Assembly: GCA_910577115.1 (NCBI GenBank)
Contig: CAJTMC010000043.1
Span: 1 to 32,577 of the forward strand
Reading direction: 5' to 3'
Length of the DNA stretch: 32,577 bases
Source: an uncultured Lachnospiraceae bacterium
GTDB taxonomy: Bacteria; Bacillota; Clostridia; Lachnospirales; Lachnospiraceae
The notes beneath the pieces were generated by a model. That model had not been told where the DNA came from. It saw only the letters and a program-made list of their open reading frames with translations, and made no database searches. This document shows positions 1 through 9,819 of the stretch, in pieces (within the stretch, counting starts at the first letter, position 1; each line of letters begins with the position of its first letter). Made by a program: the position numbers and the translations under genes.

Positions 1-158
1 CTGCAATTTTCATCACAGATTTACTTTTTAAAGGTTTGTTCGTTCTTTTGAACATACTTTCTGAATAATTCTCTTTTAGAATTTTCAGGGTTGCATTACT
101 GTTTATTTGTCAAGGTACTTTCACTTACTGTTCATGTATCATTTGCAACAGCTTGTTT

Positions 159-188
159 AGGATATCATATTTTGTCATTTTTTGTCAA
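159..188 (-). promoter_or_regulatory. Putative sigma-A promoter reading off the left edge
   Basis: On the minus strand TTGACA (183-188) is followed after 18 bases by TATCCT (159-164). It lies just past the end of the glycosylase gene and points out of the window, so it would serve a gene to the left with a leader of at least 150 nt. That leader includes an imperfect hairpin at 61-88 and a GTTC/GAAC hairpin near 40-55. No gene is seen in 1-221, which is AT-rich. The promoter is inferred from hexamers only. Confidence 0.45.
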
Positions 189-221
189 GCATATTTTATA
201 TATTTTTCAAAAAAAATTTTA

Positions 222-1043
222 CTATGCCATTCCATTAAGGTCATAAAAGAAAATATATTGCTGAAGTACCCCCCCACAATCATCATATTTTTCAAACGGA
301 AATCCATTTGGATATTGTGCTGCAAGTACTTTATTGATATGCGTGTCTTTCGGAAATGCTTCTGTTTTGTGAAGCGCAAACAAACAAATGCAGTCTGCAA
401 CCTTTGTTCCCACCCCGCATAACCTTAAAAGTTCTTTGCCGGCGTCAAAATAACTAAGCGTAGAAAGCTTTTCCAAATCAATTTCCTGATGCAATATGGC
501 ATTTGATGTTTCATATATGTACCTGCTTCGATATCCCAGGTTACACGCATAAAGTTCTTCCACTGATACCTGCGAGAGCACCTTAGGCGTCGGAAAATCA
601 TAGTACTCCACTCCGTTAGGCGCAATCTTTTTCTCGCCATATTTTTCACATAAAAGACGAATGCATCTGCGTATTCTCTTTATGTTATTCTGTTGTGAAA
701 TAATAAAAGATATAATCATCTCCCACAAATCCTGACGAAGAATCCGTATCCCTGAACCAAAGGCTGCCGCCGACATAAGATAACTGTCCGCGGCATCAAT
801 GCGCTTAATAATTGCTGCATAATCTGTTTCCATATCAAAATAAGATTTCCATATCGTATCATAATCCTCCAGTGTACAATCAAAACAGATTTCATTTCCG
901 TTTTGAAACACCTCAAGATACTTCCCAAATGCAATCAGTCCTACTGCCCCTGCCTTCTCGCCCTCCAATTGATTCATACGAAAACATTGACCTGACATGC
1001 AAATCTGTGATATGGAAAAATTATCATTTCTTATATGAACCAT
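222..1043 (-). CDS. 8-oxoguanine DNA glycosylase/AP lyase, OGG type (HhH-GPD)
   Basis: This 273-residue protein should excise oxidised guanine from DNA and nick the abasic site (base excision repair). Residues 1-105 resemble the OGG N-terminal domain. The HhH-GPD fold follows, with FIISQQNN near 113-120 and the hallmark helix-hairpin-helix GVGTKVADCICL at 210-221. By comparison with human OGG1, K214 in GVGTK is the Schiff-base lysine and D233 in PKDTH the catalytic aspartate; both are present. The gene starts 5 bp after the yebC stop, and only a weak GGGATGA lies upstream at long spacing, so translation is probably coupled to yebC. Length fits bacterial OGG-like enzymes. The family call is strong; the exact substrate is inferred. 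Confidence 0.88.
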   Translation of the reverse strand: MVHIRNDNFSISQICMSGQCFRMNQLEGEKAGAVGLIAFGKYLEVFQNGNEICFDCTLEDYDTIWKSYFDMETDYAAIIKRIDAADSYLMSAAAFGSGIRILRQDLWEMIISFIISQQNNIKRIRRCIRLLCEKYGEKKIAPNGVEYYDFPTPKVLSQVSVEELYACNLGYRSRYIYETSNAILHQEIDLEKLSTLSYFDAGKELLRLCGVGTKVADCICLFALHKTEAFPKDTHINKVLAAQYPNGFPFEKYDDCGGVLQQYIFFYDLNGMA

Positions 1044-1048
1044 AAATT

Positions 1049-1777
1049 TTATTCATCCCAATTATGGTATACGGCTTGTACATCATCATCTTCGTCAAGA
1101 AGATCAAGCGTTCTGTTTAATGACTTGATTGCATTCTCATCAGTAAGTTCAACATAATTTTGCGGAATCATTGTTACCTCCGCGCTTGCCATTGCAATCT
1201 TGTTTTCCTCCAACACTTTGTATACCGCATCGAAATCATCCGGATCTGTAATAACTTCAAAGCTGTCCTCTTCTTCTGAAAAATCCTCCGCACCGGCATC
1301 AAGCGCCATCATCATCAGATCATCTGCGTTCATGTCGCACTCTTCTTTATCAATGATAATCTGTCCCTTTTTGTCAAACATAAAAGAAACACAGCCCTGC
1401 GTACCAATGCTTCCGTTTCCTTTGGTAAAGGCGCTTCTTACATTGGCTGCTGTCCTGTTCTTATTGTCTGTCAACGCATCCACAATGATAGCAATACCGT
1501 TTGGTCCATAGCCTTCATAAGTTACATGTTCATAATTGACTGCATTTGCATCCCCCGCTGCCTTTTTAATTCCGCGGTCGATTGTATCATTAGGCATGTT
1601 GTTCGCCTTTGCCTTTGCAATCACCTGTGCAAGTTTAAAATTATTGGCAGGATCTGGTCCGCCTTCTTTTACCGCCACTGCAATTTCACGTCCTATAATC
1701 GTAAAAATCTTTCCTTTTGCCGCATCATTTTTCTCTTTTTTGTGTTTAATGTTTGCAAATTTTGAATGTCCTGACAT
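1049..1777 (-). CDS. yebC: YebC/PmpR (TACO1) family protein
   Basis: This 242-residue protein opens with the family signature MSGHSKFANIKHKK and continues with AKGKIFTIIGREI and ANNMPNDTIDRGIKKA. The family has been described both as transcription regulators and as translation factors that help ribosomes through proline-rich stretches; the sequence does not decide between these roles. Length is typical of full-length YebC. The start is supported by AAGGAG about nine bases upstream. It lies 23 bp after the CBS-domain gene and 5 bp before the glycosylase gene, so the three are probably co-transcribed. The C-terminal part is acidic, as usual. Nothing looks broken. Confidence 0.95.
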   Translation of the reverse strand: MSGHSKFANIKHKKEKNDAAKGKIFTIIGREIAVAVKEGGPDPANNFKLAQVIAKAKANNMPNDTIDRGIKKAAGDANAVNYEHVTYEGYGPNGIAIIVDALTDNKNRTAANVRSAFTKGNGSIGTQGCVSFMFDKKGQIIIDKEECDMNADDLMMMALDAGAEDFSEEEDSFEVITDPDDFDAVYKVLEENKIAMASAEVTMIPQNYVELTDENAIKSLNRTLDLLDEDDDVQAVYHNWDE

Positions 1778-1800
1778 CTTTATTTCTCCTTTTTATCTTT

Positions 1801-3165
1801 TTATAGTTCATCTTCCGAGTCCGTTTCATCAACAATGGCCTTTGTAACAAGTACCGATTGTATTACATTTTTTTCGACTTTTAATATTTTAAAATGATAT
1901 CCGCCTATCTCAAGCTCTATATCTTCATCTTCTTCCGGTATTCTGTCGAGTCTGGATATCAAAAAACCATTCAAGGTCTCAAACTCCGTCTCGCCAAAGT
2001 CAATGTCAAAGCGCTCCTGCAAGTCTTCAAGTTTTGTCATGCCTTCTATGATATACTCGTTTTCGCCTTTTTCTTCTATATGATTTTCTTCCGGATCATA
2101 CTCATCCATAATGTTTCCAACAATTTCTTCAAGAATATCCTCCATTGTGACAAGACCTGATGTCTGCCCATATTCATCCATAACAATAACCATCTGATTT
2201 TTCTCAGACTGCATACTCCGAAACAGGTCGTCTATATTTTTGGTTTCCGGCACAAACACTGCCTCTCTAATCAAACCCTCCACACTTCCTACAGGACGAT
2301 TTAATCCTTCATCAGAAGTATGTATGCGCATGGCATCCTTCAGATAAAGAACACCCACAATATGGTCAAGATTTTCCTCAAATACAGGATATCTGCTGTT
2401 GCTCTCCTTCAGCATAAAATTAAGCGCCTCTTTAAACGGCGTCTGACTGTCTATTGCCGTAATGTTATTTCTGTGCGTCATGATGTCGCTTGCTTCTTTG
2501 TCGCCAAACTCAAAAATATTTGTAATCATTTCAACTTCGCCTGCCTCAAGCACACCAAGTTCATGGCCCTCGTTCACCATTGAAATGATTTCTTCCTCCG
2601 TCACTTCATTTTGCTCGTCAGAGGTCCGAAATCCCAGAAGTCGAAGAAACGCATTTGCAGAAACAGCCACTATTCCCGTGAGGGGATAAAGCACTGTTCT
2701 CAAAAATTGAACATATCTAATGAAACGATATGCCCAAGCATCAGGACGTTTCTGCGCCAGCTTTTTGGGAAACAGTATCCCAAAAGTTAGCAGAATATAC
2801 ATCATACAAAAGGTTGCCATAATGAGCGCGATCCAGCGAATCAGGCTTTCATTGAAACCGCTCATAAAGGAAAGTCCCGAAAGCCACCCTGTAAATGCTA
2901 TTGTCCATCGCGGCAGGAAAAAGCATCCCATAATCAAATCAATCAACGTTATAATCATCTGTATTGAATTGACATATATTGTGGCACGCACAACAATCCT
3001 GTTTAAAAGGATTGATTTTTTATCCTTCTCTTCTTCTGCCCTCTGCTCAATTTCTTTTTCATTCATAAGGTGGATTGCTTTATTAAAACCAGTAAGAACT
3101 GCCTCAATAAAAAGCAATACCAAAAATAAAATAATACGAAAGGCGGAAGCATCTCCATCGTCCAT
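1801..3165 (-). CDS. CNNM/CorC/HlyC-type membrane protein with CBS pair
   Basis: The chosen start (MDDGDAS) gives 454 residues and has AAAGGAG about 10 bases upstream; an upstream in-frame ATG at 3264 would put a promoter and hairpin inside the gene and is rejected. Hydrophobic segments lie near residues 9-27, 57-85, 108-133 and 157-175 (CNNM-type membrane domain). A CBS pair follows: the first around 225-285, the second around 290-345 with MDEYGQTSGLVTMEDILEEIVG. The CorC_HlyC domain spans about 370-445. The family is linked to Mg2+/Co2+ transport or tolerance; older names call it haemolysin C-like. The usual GE..PK membrane motif reads GILFPKKLA here. First gene of an operon with yebC and the glycosylase. 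Confidence 0.9.
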   Translation of the reverse strand: MDDGDASAFRIILFLVLLFIEAVLTGFNKAIHLMNEKEIEQRAEEEKDKKSILLNRIVVRATIYVNSIQMIITLIDLIMGCFFLPRWTIAFTGWLSGLSFMSGFNESLIRWIALIMATFCMMYILLTFGILFPKKLAQKRPDAWAYRFIRYVQFLRTVLYPLTGIVAVSANAFLRLLGFRTSDEQNEVTEEEIISMVNEGHELGVLEAGEVEMITNIFEFGDKEASDIMTHRNNITAIDSQTPFKEALNFMLKESNSRYPVFEENLDHIVGVLYLKDAMRIHTSDEGLNRPVGSVEGLIREAVFVPETKNIDDLFRSMQSEKNQMVIVMDEYGQTSGLVTMEDILEEIVGNIMDEYDPEENHIEEKGENEYIIEGMTKLEDLQERFDIDFGETEFETLNGFLISRLDRIPEEDEDIELEIGGYHFKILKVEKNVIQSVLVTKAIVDETDSEDEL

Positions 3166-3215
3166 TGAAATTTTTCTCCTTTTTCCAATTTGTTCGTGTG
3201 GTTCATTAACAAGAA

Positions 3216-3250
3216 AGGTGTAATCTGCATAAATTATGCAGACTACACCT
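3216..3250 (-). terminator. Long near-perfect hairpin; likely terminator of the pectate lyase gene
   Basis: Left arm 3216-3232 and right arm 3234-3250 pair over 17 positions with one imperfect pair. On the minus strand it is followed by the U-rich run TTTCTTGTT, as in an intrinsic terminator, and it is the first hairpin after the pectate lyase stop codon at 3334. It also begins within a few bases of the expected start of the downstream CBS-gene transcript, so it may instead be a 5'-end stem or a protein operator. Confidence 0.6.
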
Positions 3251-3254
3251 AAAT

Positions 3255-3283
3255 AATATAACATTACTATCTTAAAACGTCAA
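3255..3283 (-). promoter_or_regulatory. Promoter of the CNNM-yebC-glycosylase operon
   Basis: TTGACG (3278-3283) and TATATT (3255-3260) are separated by exactly 17 bases on the minus strand. The expected transcript start near 3248 would place the 35-nt hairpin at the very 5' end of the mRNA. This promoter lies between the pectate lyase stop and the CBS-protein start. Confidence 0.65.
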
Positions 3284-3333
3284 TATCTAACTCTGTCTTT
3301 TAGCAGTTTTCTCAAACATGAGTTCATACCTGC

Positions 3334-6300
3334 TTACGGATTTTGCAATAAGTATCGAATATTACACTTCTCTACAGCATTTGTGAACAAATCATCAAGT
3401 ATGTCCGTATTTTTTATATTCCTTGTTATTATGTTGAACGTTACTTTTTTACCGCCGACATACGTTGCACCATCACCGTTAACTACAATGGTCGCCCTGC
3501 CTCTATTCACATTATTTACATACTGTATTGTGAGTTTTCCGCTGTCAATCAGCTGTTTCACTTCTGTTGGTGTAAGATCAATCTTTGCTCCGTCCTGCCT
3601 GAACTCTATTGCCACACCAGGCTCAACAGCACTGCCCGTATGCTCTATTCTGTTTGTCCTAAGCGCGGAATCACTCCAGTTTGTGTAAACGATAAGTCTT
3701 GCCTTTGACAGATCGTAAAAATCGCCCAACGTCTGTTGACAAACCTTATATGAAGCTGTCAGCTCTGTACCTTGATAGTTTCCTCTATCCTTTCCTGTAA
3801 TCTTCATATACACTGTCTTATATGCATCTTTGTCAGAAAGAATAATTTTGTTTCTGCTGCTTACTTCCTTTTCTAACGTTTCATCCGTATAATACTTAAC
3901 AATAAAGTTTGTTGCCTTAATTTCAATGCCGTTTACGGAAACATGCGGAACGGATTTATAAGTTCCGGGTTTTTTGTAAACCATATCAGCAACTGTAATC
4001 TTTAAGCCTGCTGCACCATCCGTCAAAACGTTTGCTCCAATTGTAAAGAATTTCGATACTGAAGCGCTGCCTTTATAATTCCCTATAAAGGATGCGGTAA
4101 CTTTTGCAGTGCCCACTTTCTTGTTGCCACTATAAATCAGCTTGTAATCTCTTCCTTCTTCAAGAGGCATATCATTATAAGAAACCTTTACGTTCGGAAC
4201 GGTAACACCTGTGCCCATATACGGATACGGCCTGCCGCTTACGCCTGTAATCTTCATTCCGGCATTTACTGCATTTGGCTTAATCGTATATGATTTTGTA
4301 ATAGCACCTGTATAATAGCCAAGCCCTACAACCGTAAACTTGATATTTCCGGCATTTGTCGTATCTTTCTGATATACAACTGTATAGTCAATACCTTTTT
4401 TCAAGCTTGCACCATTTGTTTCTGTCTTGCTGCTATCCTTCACATCGCCCTCTGCAAGTTCAAAAATCTGAGACTGTCCATTATAAATGTAGTTCGGATT
4501 TTTAAAAGAAACTGTAAACTTTTTCAAGCTGCCTTTGCTGATTACTTTAACCTTATATTTAAGTTCTCCCTCAAAATTATCCTTACCTGTAATAACAATC
4601 TCGCTGCCTGTATCGCCTAATGTGTACTTGCCCGTTTTTGAAACGCTGAAATACTTGCCTGACAGCTTTACACCGCCATAGTACAGTGCCGGAGATACCT
4701 TTGTGTTTTCAACAACAAGCAGCTCTCCATCACCTGTAATTCCACTAACCTCAACAGCACCTGCTCCCTTACTGTTGTCACGAATGTCTTTTTTCTCGAT
4801 CTCAAAGGTCGTATAAACGCTTCCTGTCAGATTTTTTCTTCCTCTTACAATAATCTGTGGCTTCTTATTGCTTGCTGCATCTGTTGAAGCGTTGATATTG
4901 TTCTTATACTGAACAGTATAGTCTGTGCCTTCTACAAGCTTGTCATTATTATTGTATACAAGAATTTCCGGTTTAATTGCACTTCCTGTATATGTGTAAG
5001 TTTCTTTATTCTTTAGCACGACTCTCAATCCGCTTCCTTCCGGTATTGTCGGATCATCTTCAATAACCGTATATACGAATGTGACAACGGCACTGCTTAT
5101 ATAACCCTGCTTTGCTGCAAATGCCTTTATTGTTGTGTCTTCATTAATCTCTATTGGTTTTGTGTAAAGTATGCTGTTTTGTGTTGGTGTCGTTTCATTC
5201 AGAGTATAACGAATCTCGGCATCCGCCGGATCCGCCGTCAACGTGATTACCGTTCCTTTTTGAACTGCTGTTCCTGATGCGATATTCGCTCTTGGTTCTG
5301 CAACCTGCTTCACGTCTTCATCTTTTGCAACAGTGTATTCAAACGTTGCCATTTCACTGTCTTTATAGCCTTCTTTTATTGCTATCGCCTTGATTATTGT
5401 GTCCTCATGAATCACTATTGACTTTGTATAAAGGTCACTATCTTTTGTTGGTACTGCGCCACCAAGCGTATAGTGAATCTCGGCATCTGCAGGAACGCAT
5501 GTCAGCATAATTTCTGTTCCTTTTTTAACGGTTGTTTTTGTAGGATAGTTTGCCTCAGGCATGCCGACTTGATTCTCTGCCGGAGGTGTTATATCCTGCG
5601 TAACTTTGTATTCAAATATCGCTACTTCACTGCTCTTGCCATTTACTACCGCAATTGCCTTGATTGTCATTGTCTTATCAACAGCAATTGGACTCGTATA
5701 CTCTGCGCTGGCTTTCGTTGGAGTTGTTCCATCTTTCGTATAATATATTTTTGCATCCTCAGTTGCAGAATCCAGTTCAACTGTTCCGCCACCGACGGGA
5801 AATTCGGTTCCGCTTACCGGCTTTGCTGTAGGCGCTTTAACTGTTACGTCATCGCCCGACTCGTTTGGAACAAATTCCTCTACGATGACATAAAGTATTG
5901 CAATATCGCCGTCTTTTGCATAAATACCATGTGTTCCGGGTTCAACATCCTCGAATGTATATTCTGTCACTGTTCTTGACAAAGTCTTTACATTTTCATT
6001 CGTGTCAAGGTACAGATTCCTCGCTTCATCATTGATGCGATACGCAGCTACATATACTTTTGCCTTATTCTCATTTTTAAACCGTATCGCCTTAGAAGCA
6101 TCTGCAGTGTCTACAGCACCACCGAACTGATAACGAACCGTATATTCTGTCACACTTGATTTGCTTGGTGTAGGCGCTTTTGTTGTACCTCCACTTGTGC
6201 TTGTTTTTGCAATCTTTCCATATTTCTCAGAAGTATTTCCAATTGTGAAATAATCGTTTGTGCCATATTTTGTATCAGCTATCGGAAGTTTATAAATCTG

Positions 6301-9300
6301 CTTAACATTACCCTTACTGTCTGTCTCAGTATCCTTTAATTCAAACCCAATCAATTCAGGGTTAAACTCATAGATTTCTGCCTTTTCCTCTGTGTCGTCA
6401 CCGCCGGGAGGATTTGGTCCCGGGTCAGGTATATGTTCCCCCTGAACCGTATAATGAAATGTGCTTACACTACTCTCAGAATTTCCTACCACAGCAATTG
6501 CTTTAATCATTGTATCTTTATCAATAACAATTGGTGTTGTATAAGATTCACTATCTTTTGTAGGGTCTAAGCCATTCAATGTATAATAAATTTCTGCATC
6601 ATTTGCAGCGCTTAAAATAATTTCTGTTCCTTTTTCAACTTCACCCGAATTCTTATTTGCTGTCGGTGCGCTGACCGAACTTCCACTCGGCGCGTTTGAA
6701 TTTTCACCATCTACAACCGTAACATCACCGACAACACCGCCGCTAATATTTTTAACACTTGTTTTATAGTTTACTACAGCGTCCTTCAGTTCTTTGATTA
6801 CACCGGAATTCGTATCTTCTGTAGCATTATTAAATTCCCACTTAAAATCACCACCATTTAATCGTCCGGCTTTTGCCATAACAACTGTAGGAACATTTTC
6901 CGGTGTATCAATATATTCTTGTTTCACACCAAGATCATAAGAAGAACTTGTGTCAAAATTGTTATATTTTGTACCACCTGCCACTGTAACATAGCTTTTC
7001 GGAACCTGCTGATTTCTCTCAGACGCAATATATGCATCAAATTGTGTAGAATCCGCAGCATTGGAACCATATGCCGCGTTGGCATATACAAGTCTTTGTG
7101 CACCTGATATTATATTGTTATATGCCTTAATCATTCCACCATCTTCACCAGAAAAAGTTCCTTCACCGACCGCATCTGTGCCTTGTTTTGAACTAAGCAT
7201 CGGGTATTTACAATTTCTAAAATAGTTTGAATCAACAAAAGCAGAACTTCCTGTTGTGACTCCGACACCGTACTTTGAATTACCATCAAAATAATTATTA
7301 TATATATGAATTGTGCCACTCCTAATACGAGGATGACGTGAATCCGAATGGTCAAACCAGTTATGATGATAAGTAACCATAAACTCCTTACCTATATCGG
7401 ATTTCATTCCACAAAGAGAAGACTTTCCTGAATCCCAAAAATGATTATATGCAACAGTAATATACGTCGAACCCGCTTTTATGTCAACAGAACCATCACC
7501 CTTTGCCTGATCGGAATCTCCGCCCGTTGCACCATAGAAAATATCCAAATCATGAACCCATATATTACAGTTACCTGTATCCATAGATACACCATCATCC
7601 ATAAAAGCTAAAATGCCAAAATTTCTCAATTCCACATTACCACAATTACGGATAAGGAACCCGAAATCTTTAACTGCTGCATCTTCACCAATACCTTCAA
7701 TTGTAATATTCATATTCTCATATGCTTTATTACCTTTCACTTGAAGTCCTTCTTCAGAAGAACCAATAGAATCCAAATCCGCTCTGGTAACACAGCCAAT
7801 AATACGAATATCTAAAATATCACCTGAGGTTCCTTTTTTCTCTTTTGCAGCCAAAATAGCCTGAAGTCCTGTGCAGGTGGTGTTATTCACGGTAGCTGTA
7901 ACTGTTTTTGCGGTTTCCGCTGTTACATATATTACCTGCGCACCATCTTTCAAAGTACCATCATCATTGTAGGCACCTGAGCCCGTGCCTAAAGGCGATT
8001 TGCTGGAAAATGCAAATCCCGAACGGTCATAATTCGTTACTTTCAACGCATCTGTTGTATTCGTTGCGATCACTGTTGCCGTCGTTTCAGCGCCCTTTGT
8101 TTCCAATGTTACCGCATCAATCTTAATATAGTATGTACCCTTTGCAAGACCTACTGTATCAACTCTCCAATGGTCACTATATTCACGAATCAGCTCGTCA
8201 TCAATTCGTTTAAACTTACCGCCCGCAGGAGCTGCATATGCCATATACCCATCTGCACCGTCAACTGCCTCCCACTCTGCATAAGCACCTTCCTCATAAC
8301 CTGCGCTTCTGGTAATAGAAAGCTGTACTGCATTGGCGGGATTAATAACCACTGTATATGGGCTGAAACTGTCCGCAGAAAAACTGAATCCGTCAGACTC
8401 TTTCGTCACTTCAACCTTATTTGTATTATGCAACACAATGATTTCATTTCTCTTACTTGTTCCAGATTTAACAGAGTAAGGCATTTTAATACTAATCTTA
8501 CCTGTCGATCCTTCTGCAATTGATACTATTTCGTTTTCATTTTCTGCATTTACGAGCGAAAAATCATAGTATAATATTTCGCCGCCTTCTTTTTTCAATT
8601 TTTCAGCTTCCGCTTTAACATTCGCATCAACTTCAGAAACAGTTACTTTCTGTACTTTTAATTTAACAGCTGCTACTTCTTTACCACTCTCATTTACGAA
8701 ATATATGTCACCAACTGTTTTTACACTATCTATGTCTTCAGAATCCGTACTCACATTTACCTGAGGTTTTCCAGTTGTAACAACCGTGTATTCAAAAGTT
8801 TCCGTATCACTATCATCATAGCCTTCTTTTTCTGCATATGCTTTTATTGTGATTTTGTTATCACTGGTTACCATGTTGGATTCAATGGTAATTTCATTAG
8901 AATATGTATTTTTTGATGCATTATCCTTTGGTTCGTTTCCATCTGTTGTATAGTATATTGTGGCATCCGGTGTAGCACATGATAATGTGATTTTACCTCC
9001 GATTTCTATTTCGCCAGAAACCGGATCTGCTGTAGGTTTAGCAGCTTTTTCCTTTGCTTCAGCAGCTTCTGTTATAAAAGCAATATAATACAAATCTGTT
9101 GTATCGCCCTTTGTGATTGTATGTGTGCCAGCGTCAAGAGGAACCTCAATAATTCCCTCTACTGCAGTTTTTTTGTTTCCGTCCACCTTTGTACTTTTAG
9201 TAAAAGAAGTAGGATGAACCAATACAAGCGTTCCCGCATTCATTGCATTGAATGAAATGCTAGTGGCAGATTCCATTTTCAACGCTGCTTCTAATGTTAA

Positions 9301-9819
9301 TTCCTTGTTATTTTTGTCTACATACGTAAATGATATTGGACTACCTTGCTTCTTTCCACTAATATTAAAAAAATCATCACTTTCATGTCCATCTGTAGTG
9401 AAATTATGCACATACATAACTTGTACCTTATTAACAATCTCTGTTGAAGGTTTCTCTTCTTCTTGCACTTCAACTTCCTTAGTCTCTTCAGATGTTTCAA
9501 CCTCACCAGAAAACGCAGAATCTTCCTCAACGCTCTCTATATCTGTTATCTCCTCTGTAAATGCAGCATCAGAAGATTCATGTTCCTTTGCTACCACATC
9601 ATCTGCCAACGCGTCGTCTGTTCCCTCGTCCTGCGTATCTGTTATGTCCTCTGTCACCGCAGCATCATCTTCCGTGCTTGCCGCTTCTTCCGTATACGCC
9701 TCCGACGTTTCTTCCGCTATTACCATATTCGCGGTCCCCCACAAATCAAACGGCAACAGCGCAAACGCCATCAAAAGCGCCATAATACGGGCTAAGGCTT
9801 TTTTTGACTTTCTTCCCAT
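3334..9819 (-). CDS. Giant secreted multidomain pectate lyase (PL1)
   Basis: The start MGRKSKK has AAAGGAG eight to nine bases upstream and a signal peptide (residues 1 to about 34), giving 2161 residues; an in-frame extension to 9951 lacks a ribosome site. An acidic linker (about 35-120) leads to a beta-rich domain, CHB_HEX repeat 1 (about 258-345), and an Fn3-like stretch. The PL1 parallel beta-helix spans roughly 620-990. There K799, R828 and R833 (in RHPRIR) align with PelC K190, R218 and R223, and GDGSVDI supplies calcium-binding Asp. CHB_HEX repeats follow near 1047-1123, 1326-1405, 1420-1495 and 1506-1585, then Ig-like 'YTG...GNYKG' repeats to the end. It should cleave polygalacturonate outside the cell. 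No LPXTG or SLH anchor is visible. Single gene with its own promoter. Confidence 0.93.
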   Translation of the reverse strand: MGRKSKKALARIMALLMAFALLPFDLWGTANMVIAEETSEAYTEEAASTEDDAAVTEDITDTQDEGTDDALADDVVAKEHESSDAAFTEEITDIESVEEDSAFSGEVETSEETKEVEVQEEEKPSTEIVNKVQVMYVHNFTTDGHESDDFFNISGKKQGSPISFTYVDKNNKELTLEAALKMESATSISFNAMNAGTLVLVHPTSFTKSTKVDGNKKTAVEGIIEVPLDAGTHTITKGDTTDLYYIAFITEAAEAKEKAAKPTADPVSGEIEIGGKITLSCATPDATIYYTTDGNEPKDNASKNTYSNEITIESNMVTSDNKITIKAYAEKEGYDDSDTETFEYTVVTTGKPQVNVSTDSEDIDSVKTVGDIYFVNESGKEVAAVKLKVQKVTVSEVDANVKAEAEKLKKEGGEILYYDFSLVNAENENEIVSIAEGSTGKISIKMPYSVKSGTSKRNEIIVLHNTNKVEVTKESDGFSFSADSFSPYTVVINPANAVQLSITRSAGYEEGAYAEWEAVDGADGYMAYAAPAGGKFKRIDDELIREYSDHWRVDTVGLAKGTYYIKIDAVTLETKGAETTATVIATNTTDALKVTNYDRSGFAFSSKSPLGTGSGAYNDDGTLKDGAQVIYVTAETAKTVTATVNNTTCTGLQAILAAKEKKGTSGDILDIRIIGCVTRADLDSIGSSEEGLQVKGNKAYENMNITIEGIGEDAAVKDFGFLIRNCGNVELRNFGILAFMDDGVSMDTGNCNIWVHDLDIFYGATGGDSDQAKGDGSVDIKAGSTYITVAYNHFWDSGKSSLCGMKSDIGKEFMVTYHHNWFDHSDSRHPRIRSGTIHIYNNYFDGNSKYGVGVTTGSSAFVDSNYFRNCKYPMLSSKQGTDAVGEGTFSGEDGGMIKAYNNIISGAQRLVYANAAYGSNAADSTQFDAYIASERNQQVPKSYVTVAGGTKYNNFDTSSSYDLGVKQEYIDTPENVPTVVMAKAGRLNGGDFKWEFNNATEDTNSGVIKELKDAVVNYKTSVKNISGGVVGDVTVVDGENSNAPSGSSVSAPTANKNSGEVEKGTEIILSAANDAEIYYTLNGLDPTKDSESYTTPIVIDKDTMIKAIAVVGNSESSVSTFHYTVQGEHIPDPGPNPPGGDDTEEKAEIYEFNPELIGFELKDTETDSKGNVKQIYKLPIADTKYGTNDYFTIGNTSEKYGKIAKTSTSGGTTKAPTPSKSSVTEYTVRYQFGGAVDTADASKAIRFKNENKAKVYVAAYRINDEARNLYLDTNENVKTLSRTVTEYTFEDVEPGTHGIYAKDGDIAILYVIVEEFVPNESGDDVTVKAPTAKPVSGTEFPVGGGTVELDSATEDAKIYYTKDGTTPTKASAEYTSPIAVDKTMTIKAIAVVNGKSSEVAIFEYKVTQDITPPAENQVGMPEANYPTKTTVKKGTEIMLTCVPADAEIHYTLGGAVPTKDSDLYTKSIVIHEDTIIKAIAIKEGYKDSEMATFEYTVAKDEDVKQVAEPRANIASGTAVQKGTVITLTADPADAEIRYTLNETTPTQNSILYTKPIEINEDTTIKAFAAKQGYISSAVVTFVYTVIEDDPTIPEGSGLRVVLKNKETYTYTGSAIKPEILVYNNNDKLVEGTDYTVQYKNNINASTDAASNKKPQIIVRGRKNLTGSVYTTFEIEKKDIRDNSKGAGAVEVSGITGDGELLVVENTKVSPALYYGGVKLSGKYFSVSKTGKYTLGDTGSEIVITGKDNFEGELKYKVKVISKGSLKKFTVSFKNPNYIYNGQSQIFELAEGDVKDSSKTETNGASLKKGIDYTVVYQKDTTNAGNIKFTVVGLGYYTGAITKSYTIKPNAVNAGMKITGVSGRPYPYMGTGVTVPNVKVSYNDMPLEEGRDYKLIYSGNKKVGTAKVTASFIGNYKGSASVSKFFTIGANVLTDGAAGLKITVADMVYKKPGTYKSVPHVSVNGIEIKATNFIVKYYTDETLEKEVSSRNKIILSDKDAYKTVYMKITGKDRGNYQGTELTASYKVCQQTLGDFYDLSKARLIVYTNWSDSALRTNRIEHTGSAVEPGVAIEFRQDGAKIDLTPTEVKQLIDSGKLTIQYVNNVNRGRATIVVNGDGATYVGGKKVTFNIITRNIKNTDILDDLFTNAVEKCNIRYLLQNP

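Noticed and set aside
3216..3250. CRISPR-like or transposon terminal repeat
   Set aside because: It is a single inverted repeat with no direct-repeat array or transposase nearby; terminator or operator explains it better.
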